64,000 nucleotides of DNA from Comamonadaceae bacterium (lineage in GTDB: Bacteria; Pseudomonadota; Gammaproteobacteria; Burkholderiales; Burkholderiaceae_C). The notes under the pieces were generated by a model. That model saw only the letters and a program-made list of their open reading frames with translations. It was not told the DNA's origin and searched no databases. Shown here piece by piece: positions 7,655-16,662 of the stretch (positions are counted from its first letter, which is position 1; the number at the start of each line of letters is the position of its first letter). The position numbers and the translations under genes are program-made. The stretch spans positions 1-64,000 of the forward strand of contig CANJNC010000004.1 in the NCBI GenBank assembly GCA_947475685.1, in the 5' to 3' direction.

Positions 7655-8845
7655 TCAAACCAAGGCCACATTCAATGGGTCGTATGAGTAAAGCCATTGG
7701 GCCCTAGATTTGGTCAAGTCTTGATCAGCAAAAGCCCTCTTCATTGCACCCACATCCTCGATGCGATACAGGCCCCGACTCTCAGTGGAACCGACGACAA
7801 TTTTAGAAGTGCGCTCAATTCGGTTGCGCTGAAAAAGCTGTAGTGCATCGGGTACGTTCGAGCAGTGCTCTAGACATCTTGCAATCACTGCAGCGTCCTC
7901 GATGGCCATGGCGGCTCCAGAGGCCATATAGGGCAAGGTCGGATGTGCAGAGTCGCCTAAAAGAGTTGCTCTTTGTGTGGACCAGTTGATCACTGGCGGA
8001 CGGTTGTTCAATGCATAACGATAACAAGCATCTTTATCGATTGCATCAATGACCGTTTGGATCATGGGGTGCCAGCCTTCATAGTCATGCTTTAACTCCT
8101 CCCAGGGTCTTTTTTGTGTCCAAGACTCTTCCTCGGGTTGATCGTGCTCAACCAGACCCACAAAGTTCATCAATGCGCCAGCTCTTAAGTAATACATCAC
8201 CGCATGTTTTTTAGGACCACACCAGACAGTGGAGACGGTTTGCATGATGTCTTTGGGCAACTTCTCGACCGGGACGATCCCACGCCAGGCAATATCTCCG
8301 GTATAGCTCACTGGCGTTTGACCGAGAATTTGAGTGCGAATGGCCGACTTGATGCCATCGGCACCAATGAGCACATCCCCTTGGATGATGCGACCGTCAA
8401 CCATTCTCAACTTGACGCCATGATCGGACTCCTCATAGCTTTGCGCCTTGGCATTCAGAGTGATGCAATCGGCATCCATACCATGCACTGTTTTTGCCAA
8501 CAATTGATGCAAGTCAGCTCGGTGCAAATGGAAATAAGGGGCTCCAAAGGCTTGTTCATGCTCTTTACCTAAGGGAATTCGGTGCATCAATTCCGCTGTG
8601 TCATATCTTCTGTATTCAAAGGCCTGTGGTCGAACAGCAAACACATCCAACTCATCCTTGAGTCCCAAGTCATAAAGCACTTTGACCGCATTGGAGCTGC
8701 TTTGAATGCCAGCACCGACTTCAGCCAATGCACTGGCTTGCTCGAAGACTCGAACAAAAAAGCCCCTCTTCAGTAACTGGGCAGCGGCTGTGAGGCCCCC
8801 AATTCCAGCTCCAACGACAATGACTTTGAGATCTTGTTTCTTCAT
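7655..8845 (-). CDS. FAD-dependent aromatic monooxygenase (salicylate/3-hydroxybenzoate hydroxylase type)
   Basis: A 396-residue class A flavoprotein monooxygenase. Motifs: VIVVGAGIGGLTAAAQL (FAD Rossmann GxGxxG) at the N-terminus, VLIGADGIKSAIR (DG motif) near residue 165 and LLGDSAHPTLPYMASG (GD motif) near 300. The ATG at 8845 has a GGGTATT stretch upstream; an in-frame TTG two codons earlier is an alternative. The best family fit is the 3-hydroxybenzoate 6-hydroxylase/salicylate hydroxylase group, which hydroxylates phenolic acids with NAD(P)H and O2. It is not obviously in an operon: the DUF4266 gene starts about 140 bases downstream. Exact substrate unknown. Confidence 0.88.
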   Translation of the reverse strand: MKKQDLKVIVVGAGIGGLTAAAQLLKRGFFVRVFEQASALAEVGAGIQSSSNAVKVLYDLGLKDELDVFAVRPQAFEYRRYDTAELMHRIPLGKEHEQAFGAPYFHLHRADLHQLLAKTVHGMDADCITLNAKAQSYEESDHGVKLRMVDGRIIQGDVLIGADGIKSAIRTQILGQTPVSYTGDIAWRGIVPVEKLPKDIMQTVSTVWCGPKKHAVMYYLRAGALMNFVGLVEHDQPEEESWTQKRPWEELKHDYEGWHPMIQTVIDAIDKDACYRYALNNRPPVINWSTQRATLLGDSAHPTLPYMASGAAMAIEDAAVIARCLEHCSNVPDALQLFQRNRIERTSKIVVGSTESRGLYRIEDVGAMKRAFADQDLTKSRAQWLYSYDPLNVALV

Positions 8846-9022
8846 TTTCAATACCCAGAAATTGCTTTCATTTTAAGGCCGAGTGCTAGACTGGTTTCAG
8901 TTCTAGCTTAAAAATATTTGACTGCTTTAGAATAGCTCCTGTGAAGTGTGGCCATTGGGCTTTCACTTTGCAGCACCTGTGCAACGCAACCGCGTTTCAT
9001 GACCTAAAGAGGAGATGAGGCT

Positions 9023-9829
9023 TTGAGCACCATTGGTTTTTTCGATTCTGGCTTGGGCGGACTCTCCATCCTTGAATTGGCTTTGGATCAATTGCCTTTG
9101 CATGATTACGTCTATTTGGCCGACACTGCGCACAACCCCTATGGACAGAGAGCCAGTACTTGGATCAGGCAGCGAGGCTTGGCCATTGTTGAGCATTTGA
9201 GCATCAAAAGGGGCTGCGATGTGATTGTCGTGGCCTGCAATACAGCCACGGCCGAGGCCATACTTGACATACGCTTACACTTTCCTCACCTCAGAATCAT
9301 TGGGGTTGAACCCGGTATCAAACCGGCAACTCTTCAATCAAAAACCAAAACCATTGGAATCTTGGCCACCAAGGCAACGCTGGAGAGCAAAAAGTTCAAT
9401 GACTTGATCGGCACAATGCCCCCCGGTTTTGAGTTTTTAAAAATACCAGGAACGGGCTTGGTTGAACTGATCGAAGCGGCTTCTAAGGATGAGTTAAGCA
9501 TTGAGATATGGCTTCAAGAGCATCTTCAGGGGCTTCGTAAAAGCCATGCCGATACTTTGGTTCTTGGGTGTACGCATTACCCCTTTATCAAAGACTTGGT
9601 TCAAAACCACTTGGGACCTCAAACCCAGCTGATTGACACAGGACAGGCCGTTGTCAGCCATCTTGCCAGACATCTGCATCAAGAAGATGTCTCGATAGCG
9701 CCGACAAAGGCCAAAGGAAGCTTGCTTTTGTTGTGCAATATAGACCCGAGTTTGTTTTTATTCAAAGCTCAAAAACTTTTAAAAAACCCACTCATTGCCA
9801 ATTCAAGCACTGAATTTTTAGCACTGTGA
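9023..9829 (+). CDS. murI: Glutamate racemase
   Basis: Cofactor-independent racemase that makes D-glutamate for peptidoglycan in the cytoplasm. It shows IGFFDSGLGGLSI at the N-terminus, both catalytic cysteines (VVACNTATAEA near residue 73 and VLGCTHYPF near 183) and the intervening VEPGIKPA. At 268 residues it is full length. The start is TTG: an in-frame stop lies six codons upstream, no ATG is available in frame, and an AGGAGATGAGG ribosome site precedes it. Housekeeping gene standing alone between the minus-strand monooxygenase and a TonB-dependent receptor. Confidence 0.95.
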   Translation: MSTIGFFDSGLGGLSILELALDQLPLHDYVYLADTAHNPYGQRASTWIRQRGLAIVEHLSIKRGCDVIVVACNTATAEAILDIRLHFPHLRIIGVEPGIKPATLQSKTKTIGILATKATLESKKFNDLIGTMPPGFEFLKIPGTGLVELIEAASKDELSIEIWLQEHLQGLRKSHADTLVLGCTHYPFIKDLVQNHLGPQTQLIDTGQAVVSHLARHLHQEDVSIAPTKAKGSLLLLCNIDPSLFLFKAQKLLKNPLIANSSTEFLAL

Positions 9830-9907
9830 GCTTGGGCCATCCACCTCAGAGTTCGCCACAGACCTCAAAAAAATAGCTTAGACCTTCTTAGCAAACAACG
9901 CAATGAA

Positions 9908-9934
9908 TTGATGGAGATCTGATGCGCCTATAAT
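9908..9934 (+). promoter_or_regulatory. Candidate sigma-70 promoter for the TonB-dependent receptor
   Basis: A perfect TATAAT -10 box at 9929-9934 with a TTGATG at 9908-9913, a spacer of 15 bases (shorter than the usual 17). Transcription would begin inside the inverted repeat that follows directly. Confidence 0.5.
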
Positions 9935-9961
9935 GTATGATGAATATTAAATTCATCATAC
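9935..9961. promoter_or_regulatory. Perfect 11-bp inverted repeat, likely operator
   Basis: GTATGATGAAT and ATTCATCATAC, perfect 11-base arms separated by 5 bases. It begins on the base after the -10 box and ends 11 bases before the receptor ATG. The position over the predicted transcription start fits a repressor operator; as RNA it would also be a hairpin next to the start codon. No cognate regulator is encoded in the window. Confidence 0.55.
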
Positions 9962-9972
9962 GTCCAACTTAA

Positions 9973-12090
9973 ATGCTCTTGTTGCCCATCAGATTGGTTT
10001 TGATCAAACGCTCCTGTGCGTTGGGTTTGTGGTGCTGTGCAAGTCTTGTTCACGCACAAAATATGACGGGCATCAGGCTTACTCAAGCACAGATTCAAGA
10101 CATTGAAATTTTTGGGAACTACGACAACTCTATTGGAAGCTCTGAGTCCGCATCCAAGGGCGTGATCAGCTCCGAGATGCTCGTGAGCCGAGCGCTTTTG
10201 CGCCCGGCAGAACTGCTTGAGTACATCCCTGGGATGGTCGTCACCCAACACTCTGGGGACGGTAAAGCCAATCAATATTTTTTGAGAGGTATTAACTTAG
10301 ACCATGGCACTGACTTTGCCACCTCTTTGAACGGCATGCCCATCAACATGCCCACACATGCCCACGGACAGGGCTACAGCGATCTGAACTTTTTAATTCC
10401 TGAATTGGTCCATCAAGTCGAATACAAAAAAGGGCCCTACTATGCAGAATCGGGCGACTTCTCTTCAGCTGGATCAGCCCACATCGCCTATCGCACTCGC
10501 CTACAGGAACCCTTTGCCGAGCTCAGTGTCGGTCTTCATGGGTACCAGCGAGCGGTTGCAGCCAACTCAACCACGCTCGGCGAGGACCTGCATCTGATCA
10601 CGGCCCTTGAGCGCATGAACAACAACGGTCCTTGGAGCACCCCCGAGGGGCTGAGGAAAACCAATGCACTTCTCGCCTTGTCTCAAGGCAGCAAGAGCAA
10701 TGGATGGTCAAACTTTTTTTCTGCTTACCAGGCTCATTGGAACTCCACCGATCAAATTCCAGCGCGCTTGCTTGCCGAGGGGCAATACCAAGGACAAGCC
10801 TTTGGGCTCTTTGATGCCGTGGATCCAAGTGACGGGGCCAAAACAAACCGCTACAGCCTTTCCGGCCAATGGCAAAACTTAAACAAAACGCACATTGACA
10901 AAATCAATTGGTACAGCATTTACTCTGATCTGCGTATCTTCTCTAACTTCACCTATTTCACAGACCCCGTAAATAGGCCTTATGGGGATCAATTCGAACA
11001 ATTTGAAAAAAGAAACACCCTTGGTGGTGCACTGAGCAGGAGTTGGCTCTCTGATGACCGGGGCGCTTATGCTTACATCAACACCTTGGGCCTGCAATTG
11101 AGGCAAGACTTCATCCGTTTGGGACTGAACAACACCGCCCAACGCAAGGTCATGCAAAACATTCGGGACGATCAAGTCAAGCAACTGCAAATTGGCTTGT
11201 TTGCAGAAAACGAGGTGTATTGGCTGGAGTGGCTCAAAACCATTGCAGGACTGCGTTTGGATCAGTTCGATTTTCAGGTCAACAGCTCACTTTTGTCGCA
11301 AAATTCTGGCGCTGCTCGCAGCATGAAGATGTCGCCAAAGTTGTCCTTGATCTTAGGCCCATGGCACAAAACCGAATTCTTTTTCAACCATGGCCAAGGT
11401 TTTCACAGCAACGATGCCAGAGGAGTCACTGCAAAATTTGATCCCATCAATCAACAAGCAGTGTCTCCTGTTCCAGGACTGACCTCTTCAATGGGTCAAG
11501 AATTGGGTCTAAAAACACAAGCGTTTAAAAACCTTCAGTCTAGCCTTGCGATTTGGAGGCTGAACTTTGCATCCGAACTCTTTTACAATGGAGAGATTGG
11601 CACCACCCAAGCTGGCCGTCCAAGCGAAAGAAAGGGCTTGGAAATGGCCCACCACTGGACACCCAGTGATCAACTGCAAATAGATGCAGCGCTTGCTTGG
11701 ACGAGGGCCAGGTATGCAGACGACGATTCTGCAGGTCAATTTATTCCCAATGCCGTGGATAAAGTGGCCAATCTATCGCTCTCCGTTCGCAACGCAGGAT
11801 CCTGGTCTGGCTCGGTGGGGGTCCGATACATTGGTGCGGCGGCTTTGATCGAAAACAATGCTGTTCGCTCGGCTCCAAGTGTCACGACCAACCTGCGGAT
11901 TGCCAAAAAAATCAATCCTCAAACCGATATCACCCTTGATCTATTGAATGTGTTAAATCGCCACAACAACGACATTGCCTACTTTTACAACTCTCGACTC
12001 AATGGTGAGGCCTTGTCCGGGGTCGAAGACTTGCATTTGCACCCAAGCGAACTCAGAACCTTCAGATTGAGCACGAAAATCAAGTTCTAA
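9973..12090 (+). CDS. TonB-dependent outer-membrane receptor
   Basis: A 705-residue TonB-dependent receptor. The signal peptide ends near SLVHAQ. The plug domain shows RALLRPAELLEYIPGMVV, NQYFLRGINLDHGTDFA, NGMPINMPTHAHGQGY and VEYKKGPYYAESGDFS; the beta-barrel ends RTFRLSTKIKF with a terminal Phe. It imports a ligand using energy from TonB-ExbB-ExbD. The his-rich HAHGQGY plug motif occurs in a clade often predicted for small organic or metal-bound ligands, but I cannot name the substrate. It is monocistronic as far as can be seen and likely controlled by the palindrome overlapping its promoter. No TonB genes are adjacent; a tonB set lies 48 kb away in this window. Confidence 0.93.
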   Translation: MLLLPIRLVLIKRSCALGLWCCASLVHAQNMTGIRLTQAQIQDIEIFGNYDNSIGSSESASKGVISSEMLVSRALLRPAELLEYIPGMVVTQHSGDGKANQYFLRGINLDHGTDFATSLNGMPINMPTHAHGQGYSDLNFLIPELVHQVEYKKGPYYAESGDFSSAGSAHIAYRTRLQEPFAELSVGLHGYQRAVAANSTTLGEDLHLITALERMNNNGPWSTPEGLRKTNALLALSQGSKSNGWSNFFSAYQAHWNSTDQIPARLLAEGQYQGQAFGLFDAVDPSDGAKTNRYSLSGQWQNLNKTHIDKINWYSIYSDLRIFSNFTYFTDPVNRPYGDQFEQFEKRNTLGGALSRSWLSDDRGAYAYINTLGLQLRQDFIRLGLNNTAQRKVMQNIRDDQVKQLQIGLFAENEVYWLEWLKTIAGLRLDQFDFQVNSSLLSQNSGAARSMKMSPKLSLILGPWHKTEFFFNHGQGFHSNDARGVTAKFDPINQQAVSPVPGLTSSMGQELGLKTQAFKNLQSSLAIWRLNFASELFYNGEIGTTQAGRPSERKGLEMAHHWTPSDQLQIDAALAWTRARYADDDSAGQFIPNAVDKVANLSLSVRNAGSWSGSVGVRYIGAAALIENNAVRSAPSVTTNLRIAKKINPQTDITLDLLNVLNRHNNDIAYFYNSRLNGEALSGVEDLHLHPSELRTFRLSTKIKF

Positions 12091-12430
12091 CATGGGCTCT
12101 TCAGGGCGAAATTTCTTCTTTTCTCTTGCACTGACTCAGGCTCAATTGAAATGAACCCTGACGCCCACTGGGCCAAAAGAAGAAGACTTTCAAAGCGCTC
12201 ACCATTGCTTAAAAGCCAAAAATCGCTCCCTAAAATGAGCTTTCAGCGGGAAATAGTTGAATTTAAAGCCTTTTTACACGAACTATTTGATAAATAATTT
12301 TGCTTTGGATGTTGATTTATAGATTGAATACCCTAAAATTTGGGGAGAGTGAACTTTTATTCAACGATTGAATGGGTCTTTTGCTTCATCACAGATGGTC
12401 AACCCCTTTTAACAAACTAGGAAATCCCAA
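12091..12430. other. Intergenic region upstream of bactofilin, with inverted repeat
   Basis: 340 bases without a gene. The only structure I see is a perfect 8-base inverted repeat, AAATAGTT at 12251-12258 and AACTATTT at 12281-12288, in an AT-rich stretch that probably contains the bactofilin promoter. The AGGA ribosome site at the right end belongs to the bactofilin ATG. No coding remnant recognised. Confidence 0.4.
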
Positions 12431-12823
12431 ATGGCAACGTATCCGATAGTTCAAGACAAAGTCAGTACAAATCCCATCAATCCCATGATCGACTCCAGGA
12501 TGGGAGAAAAAACCACCAATATCCATATTGGTGAAGGTGTCGTGATCAAAGGCTCCATTACGTTGCCAGGCCATGCCACAGTGAATGGGTCGGTGGATGG
12601 TGAATTAAGAGCGGGTAGTCTTGAAATCGGTAAAACAGGTGAAGTCATTGGCAAGGTGTTTGCCAATCGAATCAGTGTCTCTGGCATCTTAAATGACGAG
12701 ATCCATTGCAAAGAACACTTTCACATCAGCTCAACAGGTCGCGTCACAGGCAATTTAGAATACTCAGAAATTGAAATTGACAGGGGTGGTAAATTCATTG
12801 GTGACATGAAAGAAATCAAGTAA
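12431..12823 (+). CDS. Bactofilin family cytoskeletal protein
   Basis: A 130-residue polymer-forming protein. After a short polar N-terminus comes the bactofilin beta-helix with its repeating hydrophobic/glycine turns: NIHIGEGVVIKGSITLPG, ATVNGSVDGELRAGSLEIG, TGEVIGKVFANRISVSG, STGRVTGNLEYSEIEI. Bactofilins assemble into membrane-associated filaments that position cell-envelope machinery; no transmembrane segment is present. The ATG is preceded by AGGA at 8 bases. No neighbouring peptidase or morphogenesis gene gives a specific role, and a terminator closes the unit. Confidence 0.9.
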   Translation: MATYPIVQDKVSTNPINPMIDSRMGEKTTNIHIGEGVVIKGSITLPGHATVNGSVDGELRAGSLEIGKTGEVIGKVFANRISVSGILNDEIHCKEHFHISSTGRVTGNLEYSEIEIDRGGKFIGDMKEIK

Positions 12824-12890
12824 GTCCATTGACCGCTCGCCTGTACTTTCAGGCAGAGTCACTCTTGTGGCTTGTGACAACCAATCGTTA

Positions 12891-12926
12891 AACGCTGACC
12901 CTATCTTGAATGGGTTGGCGTTTTTT
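12891..12926 (+). terminator. Rho-independent terminator after bactofilin
   Basis: Eleven-base stem AACGCTGACCC / GGGTTGGCGTT (fully paired in RNA with two G-U pairs), 10-base loop, then a run of T. It ends only 17 bases before the next Bug gene, so that gene needs its own promoter or read-through. Confidence 0.75.
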
Positions 12927-12943
12927 CATGGGGGAATCTAAAA

Positions 12944-13942
12944 ATGAAATCTCTGGGCTTGTTGGGCTTTGATTGTTTTAAATCTCTTTATCTCGCATTG
13001 ACTCTTTTTATCGCGCCTTTTTGCGCCACCAGTGTCCTTGCACAATTTCCGCAAAAGCCCATACGCGTCATCGTTCCACAAGCAGCAGGCAGCGCAAGTG
13101 ACGCCACTGCAAGGATGCTGGTTCATGAATTGAGCGTGTCGCTCAACCAAAGCATCTTCATTGACAATAAACCCGGCGGGGGTTTTACCATTGGTCTAGA
13201 CTTGATTGCAAAAGCTCCACCTGACGGTTATACCCTTGGTGTTGGGCCAGTGGGTGCCATGGTCATCAGTCCCAATATGATGAGCAAGATCCCTTACGAC
13301 ATTGAGAGAGATTTCCAACCCATTGCGCTGATCACTCGTGGACATTTGTTGCTGGCTGTATCACCCCAACTGCCTGTCAACTCCGTGGCTGAGCTCATTG
13401 CCTATGCTAAAAAATTCCCCCATAAACTCTCTAATGCCTCCTCATCAAACGGATCCCCCGGTCACGTTGGCGGAGAACTTTTTAAACTCATGACTGGCAC
13501 ACAGATTACCCATATTCCCTACAAAGGTGGTGCCATGGCCATCAATGACTTGATGTCCGGTCAGGTGGATATGATCTTTGAGAGTCTGAACTCCATCTCC
13601 GTGCAAGCCAAAGCCGGCAAAGTCAAAGCTTTGGCCGTGAGTGGGGTTCACCGCTCGCCCGCATTTCCCAACCTCCCAACCGTTGCAGAAGCTGGTGTGC
13701 CAGGTTATGAGGCTCCCACTTGGATAGGTGTTTTTGGTCCGACAGGCATTGCCAAAAACATCGTCGACAAACTCAATCAATCGATCAATCAAGCCATCAA
13801 CTCCAGCGCATTCAAAGACCGCTTTGGCAGCATTGGCGATGAGATCGCTGGCGGCTCGCCAGAGGAGCTTGGTGACTTTATGAAGCAAGAAAACCAAAAA
13901 TGGAAAGAGGTCATTAAAAAATCCGGTGCAAAATTTGATTGA
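12944..13942 (+). CDS. Bug (TctC-like) substrate-binding protein
   Basis: A 332-residue periplasmic receptor, slightly long because of a long signal peptide (FIAPFCATSVLAQ). The mature domain reads FPQKPIRVIVPQAAGSASDATAR, DNKPGGGFTIGLD, PPDGYTLGVG, YDIERDFQP, HIPYKGG, and a C-terminal WKEVIKKSGAKFD. The ligand loop QAAGSASD differs from the commoner PFAAGG. It starts just past the bactofilin terminator and a further Bug gene follows after about 210 bases, with no enzymes between, so the pair gives no clue to ligand. Confidence 0.9.
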   Translation: MKSLGLLGFDCFKSLYLALTLFIAPFCATSVLAQFPQKPIRVIVPQAAGSASDATARMLVHELSVSLNQSIFIDNKPGGGFTIGLDLIAKAPPDGYTLGVGPVGAMVISPNMMSKIPYDIERDFQPIALITRGHLLLAVSPQLPVNSVAELIAYAKKFPHKLSNASSSNGSPGHVGGELFKLMTGTQITHIPYKGGAMAINDLMSGQVDMIFESLNSISVQAKAGKVKALAVSGVHRSPAFPNLPTVAEAGVPGYEAPTWIGVFGPTGIAKNIVDKLNQSINQAINSSAFKDRFGSIGDEIAGGSPEELGDFMKQENQKWKEVIKKSGAKFD

Positions 13943-14153
13943 TCCTATTAAATCAAGTCCCTCATGCACCCCATGCACCCTGCGCTGAAGGTAAAGGGAA
14001 AACGATAGCTCCTTTACACACAGATGATCAGCACAATGGGGGCAACTTGGCCTAGCATGCGATCAAAGTTTTTTCCTGAACTTGCAAATCCCTAGATCAC
14101 ATCACGGGCTCAGAGCAACACCGCCATCAAAGATCAAAATCTAAGAGCTTGAA

Positions 14154-15128
14154 ATGAATCGTTTTTGTCTACACTTTTTACTGCCCCTTTGCCTCTCAAG
14201 TCTGATCGTCTCACTGCCGTGTGCGCAAAATTTCCCCAGTAAACCCATCAAGATCATCGCCCCCTTTGCGGCCGGTGGCCTAGCCGATACGCTGGCCAGA
14301 ACACTTTCTGACAAACTCACACGAGCCTTCAATCAACCCGTCATTGTTGAAAACAAAATGGGCGCAGGGGGCAATGTGGGAGCCGATGCAGTGGCCAGAG
14401 CTGAGGCGGATGGATACACCTTAATGATGTCCTCTGCTGGCATACTGACAATCAATCAATTCCTCTACCCGAGCATGAGTTTTGATCCAAATACGGCCTT
14501 TGCACCCATTGCTTTGGTCGCAGACATGCCCATGATTTTGGTGGTGCGAAAAGATCTCCCAGCTCGCAATCTCAGTGAATTTCTAAGTTTGGCCAAAAGC
14601 ACACCAGGCGGTCTGTTTTACGGCTCACCAGGCAATGGCACGACAGGACATCTTGGCATGGAGCTCTTTATGCATGCCACGGCCTTAAAACTGCAACATG
14701 TTCCCTATAAAAGTGCCGCTGAAGCGGTTCAGGCAGCTCTTGGGGGTCAAACCACCACCATGTTTGACAACCCACCCACGATCATGCCCCACATCAAATC
14801 AGGCAGCTTAAGGGCTTTAGGCGTCGCCACCAAAGAGCGCATGGCCCAACTGCCAGATGTGCCCACCCTCATGGAAGGCGGCATCAGCAATTTTGAAGCG
14901 TCCTCTTGGTTTGGGCTGGTGGCACCGGCCAAAACCCCCAAACCCATCATCGATAAACTGTCTATAGAGACGGCAAAAGCCCTCAAAGACCCGGAGCTTC
15001 AATCCAAGTTTTATCAAGCTGGCGCTAAACTTGTTGGCAATACGCCTGAGCAATTCTCACTCATCATCGCAGAAGACAAAGTTCGATGGGAAAAAGTGAT
15101 CAAAGCAGCAAACATCAAGTTGCAATAA
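14154..15128 (+). CDS. Bug (TctC-like) substrate-binding protein
   Basis: A 324-residue receptor. The signal peptide SLIVSLPCAQ precedes FPSKPIKIIAPFAAGGLADTLAR, ENKMGAGGNVGAD, EADGYTLMMSSAG, GSPGNGTTGHLGMELF and HVPYKSA. The mature protein ends WEKVIKAANIKLQ. The loop AAGGLAD is the canonical ligand-coordinating turn. It precedes a MetX-like alpha/beta hydrolase by about 45 bases, so the two are probably co-transcribed. That may mean the ligand is processed by an acyl-transfer or ester-cleaving enzyme (inference). Confidence 0.92.
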   Translation: MNRFCLHFLLPLCLSSLIVSLPCAQNFPSKPIKIIAPFAAGGLADTLARTLSDKLTRAFNQPVIVENKMGAGGNVGADAVARAEADGYTLMMSSAGILTINQFLYPSMSFDPNTAFAPIALVADMPMILVVRKDLPARNLSEFLSLAKSTPGGLFYGSPGNGTTGHLGMELFMHATALKLQHVPYKSAAEAVQAALGGQTTTMFDNPPTIMPHIKSGSLRALGVATKERMAQLPDVPTLMEGGISNFEASSWFGLVAPAKTPKPIIDKLSIETAKALKDPELQSKFYQAGAKLVGNTPEQFSLIIAEDKVRWEKVIKAANIKLQ

Positions 15129-15172
15129 GTCTTTCGCACCCAGGCCAATCTATTTTTACGTCTAGCATCGAT

Positions 15173-16198
15173 ATGCCACCACCCAATTCAATGGTTGAAC
15201 ACACCTTCTGCCTCTCAAATTTTAAGTTCCAAAACGGTCAACTCATCGATGAGTTAAAGATTCATTGTTTCACGCTTGGTGAACTCAAACGCGATGCAAA
15301 AGGTCACGTCTGCAATGCAGTTTTACTGCTGCACAACACCACAGGATCGGCCAAAGAGTGGCTTGACAAGGATTTGGGAGGCGAACTTTTTGGACCCAAT
15401 GGAGTCCTTGATAGCCATCAATATTTTCTAATCATTCCCGATGCCATTGGCTTTGGTGCTTCCAGTAAACCCAGCCATGGACTGAAAACAAATTTCCCCA
15501 ACTACCGCTATATTGACATTGTCAATGCTCACCATGCGGTGATGACCCAAGAACTTGGCGTGGACCGAGTAGAGCTGATCTTGGGCTTGTCTATGGGCGG
15601 CATGTTGACATGGATGTTTGGCTATATGTTCCCCAACTTTGCGCGGGCATTGTGCCCTATCGCTACTCAGCCTGGCCCAATGAGTGGTCGCAATTGGATC
15701 CAAAGACGCATCTCCATTGAGGCGATTAAAAATGACCCCGAATGGAATCAGGGTCACTATGAAAGCAACCCTTCGCGTTTTGTTTTCACAGCCCCGTTTG
15801 GTGGCTTGATGGTTCAAAGCGTTGAGCACCTTCAAGCCGCTGCACCCAATAGAGCAGCGGCAGATGCCCTTTACGAAACAATGGTGGAGCGAGCGAAAAA
15901 GACGGATGCCAACGACCGCCTATACCAATTGCAAGCTTCTTGTGACTATGATCCAAGCGCGCATTTGAAAGAGATCAAAGCACCCTTGCTAGCGATCAAC
16001 TTTGAAGACGATGAGCTGAACCCACCACAGCTAGGCATCTTGGAGAAAGGCATTCTTGAAGTAGCCAAGGGCCGCTTTGAACTGATCAAAAGAGGCCCCT
16101 CATCTGCAGGACATTACACCTCCCTCAAAGCGGCGGTCTGGAAGCCTTATTTGTCTGATTTTTTAAAATCCATTGAATCCACCAATACCAGCCCCTGA
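15173..16198 (+). CDS. Alpha/beta hydrolase, homoserine O-acetyltransferase (MetX)-like
   Basis: About 341 residues from the ATG at 15173. The frame also opens at 15086, but that would overlap the Bug gene and add residues without family similarity. The MetX-type fold is visible as FKFQNGQLIDELKIHCFTLG, the oxyanion region VLLLHNTTGSAKEW, FGPNGVLDSHQYFLIIPDAIG, the nucleophile elbow LILGLSMGGMLTWMFG (Ser), the acid in LLAINFEDDELNP and the His in SAGHYTS. True MetX acetylates homoserine. This copy sits behind a Bug gene rather than with metW or methionine genes, so it is more likely a catabolic relative (inference). Confidence 0.8.
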   Translation: MPPPNSMVEHTFCLSNFKFQNGQLIDELKIHCFTLGELKRDAKGHVCNAVLLLHNTTGSAKEWLDKDLGGELFGPNGVLDSHQYFLIIPDAIGFGASSKPSHGLKTNFPNYRYIDIVNAHHAVMTQELGVDRVELILGLSMGGMLTWMFGYMFPNFARALCPIATQPGPMSGRNWIQRRISIEAIKNDPEWNQGHYESNPSRFVFTAPFGGLMVQSVEHLQAAAPNRAAADALYETMVERAKKTDANDRLYQLQASCDYDPSAHLKEIKAPLLAINFEDDELNPPQLGILEKGILEVAKGRFELIKRGPSSAGHYTSLKAAVWKPYLSDFLKSIESTNTSP

Positions 16199-16271
16199 GC
16201 ATACAATCCAAGAAAACACAAATCAAAGAACCCTACTTCGTGCAAGCTTTATCAAAAAGAAAGGTTTTTTC

Positions 16272-16613
16272 ATGTTGGACACTTTCAAACACTTTGGCGT
16301 CAAACGCTTTTGCAGTTTAGGCTTTTTGGGCCTGATAAGTCTTGGCGTGTTGGCTGACAACTACGATTTCCCCAAGATCAAATACCGAGATTTACCTGAT
16401 CAATTGCAATCGGCTTACAAAATTGAGAAGCCAAAGCTTGGAGAAATAGGCCGCTGTGCTGTGAATTTTGAAGACATGAAAGATGAGAGCAAAATGGTCT
16501 TCACCTGTTCCATCTATGTCAAGATGTCGGCCGTTGCTGAGAGAAAGGCCATAGAGCGATGCGAGCAGTTAAGTGGTGCCAAGAAATCAGGTTGTAGGAT
16601 CGTTCAAGATTGA
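16272..16613 (+). CDS. Small exported protein, unknown function
   Basis: A 113-residue protein starting at the ATG at 16272, preceded by GAAAGG. It has a signal-peptide-like N-terminus (RFCSLGFLGLISLGVLAD), then DNYDFPKIKYRDLPDQLQS and four cysteines in the mature part (GRCAVNF, VFTCSIY, ERCEQL, SGCRIVQD) that could form two disulfides. An in-frame extension to 16173 lacks a ribosome site and overlaps the hydrolase gene. I do not recognise the family. Probably a small periplasmic protein; expression may be linked to the upstream hydrolase. Confidence 0.6.
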   Translation: MLDTFKHFGVKRFCSLGFLGLISLGVLADNYDFPKIKYRDLPDQLQSAYKIEKPKLGEIGRCAVNFEDMKDESKMVFTCSIYVKMSAVAERKAIERCEQLSGAKKSGCRIVQD

Positions 16614-16662
16614 AGACTGAATGGGCATACCAAACGCTCTTTTTTTTCAGAGTCAGTCAAAT

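Noticed and set aside
13445-13978. Minus-strand frame of 177 codons opposite a Bug gene
   Set aside because: Antisense shadow of the Bug gene; no start signal or family similarity.
15173-16198. metX of methionine biosynthesis
   Set aside because: Fold and motifs fit, but there is no metW or other methionine gene and the gene follows a Bug receptor; only a MetX-like assignment is justified.
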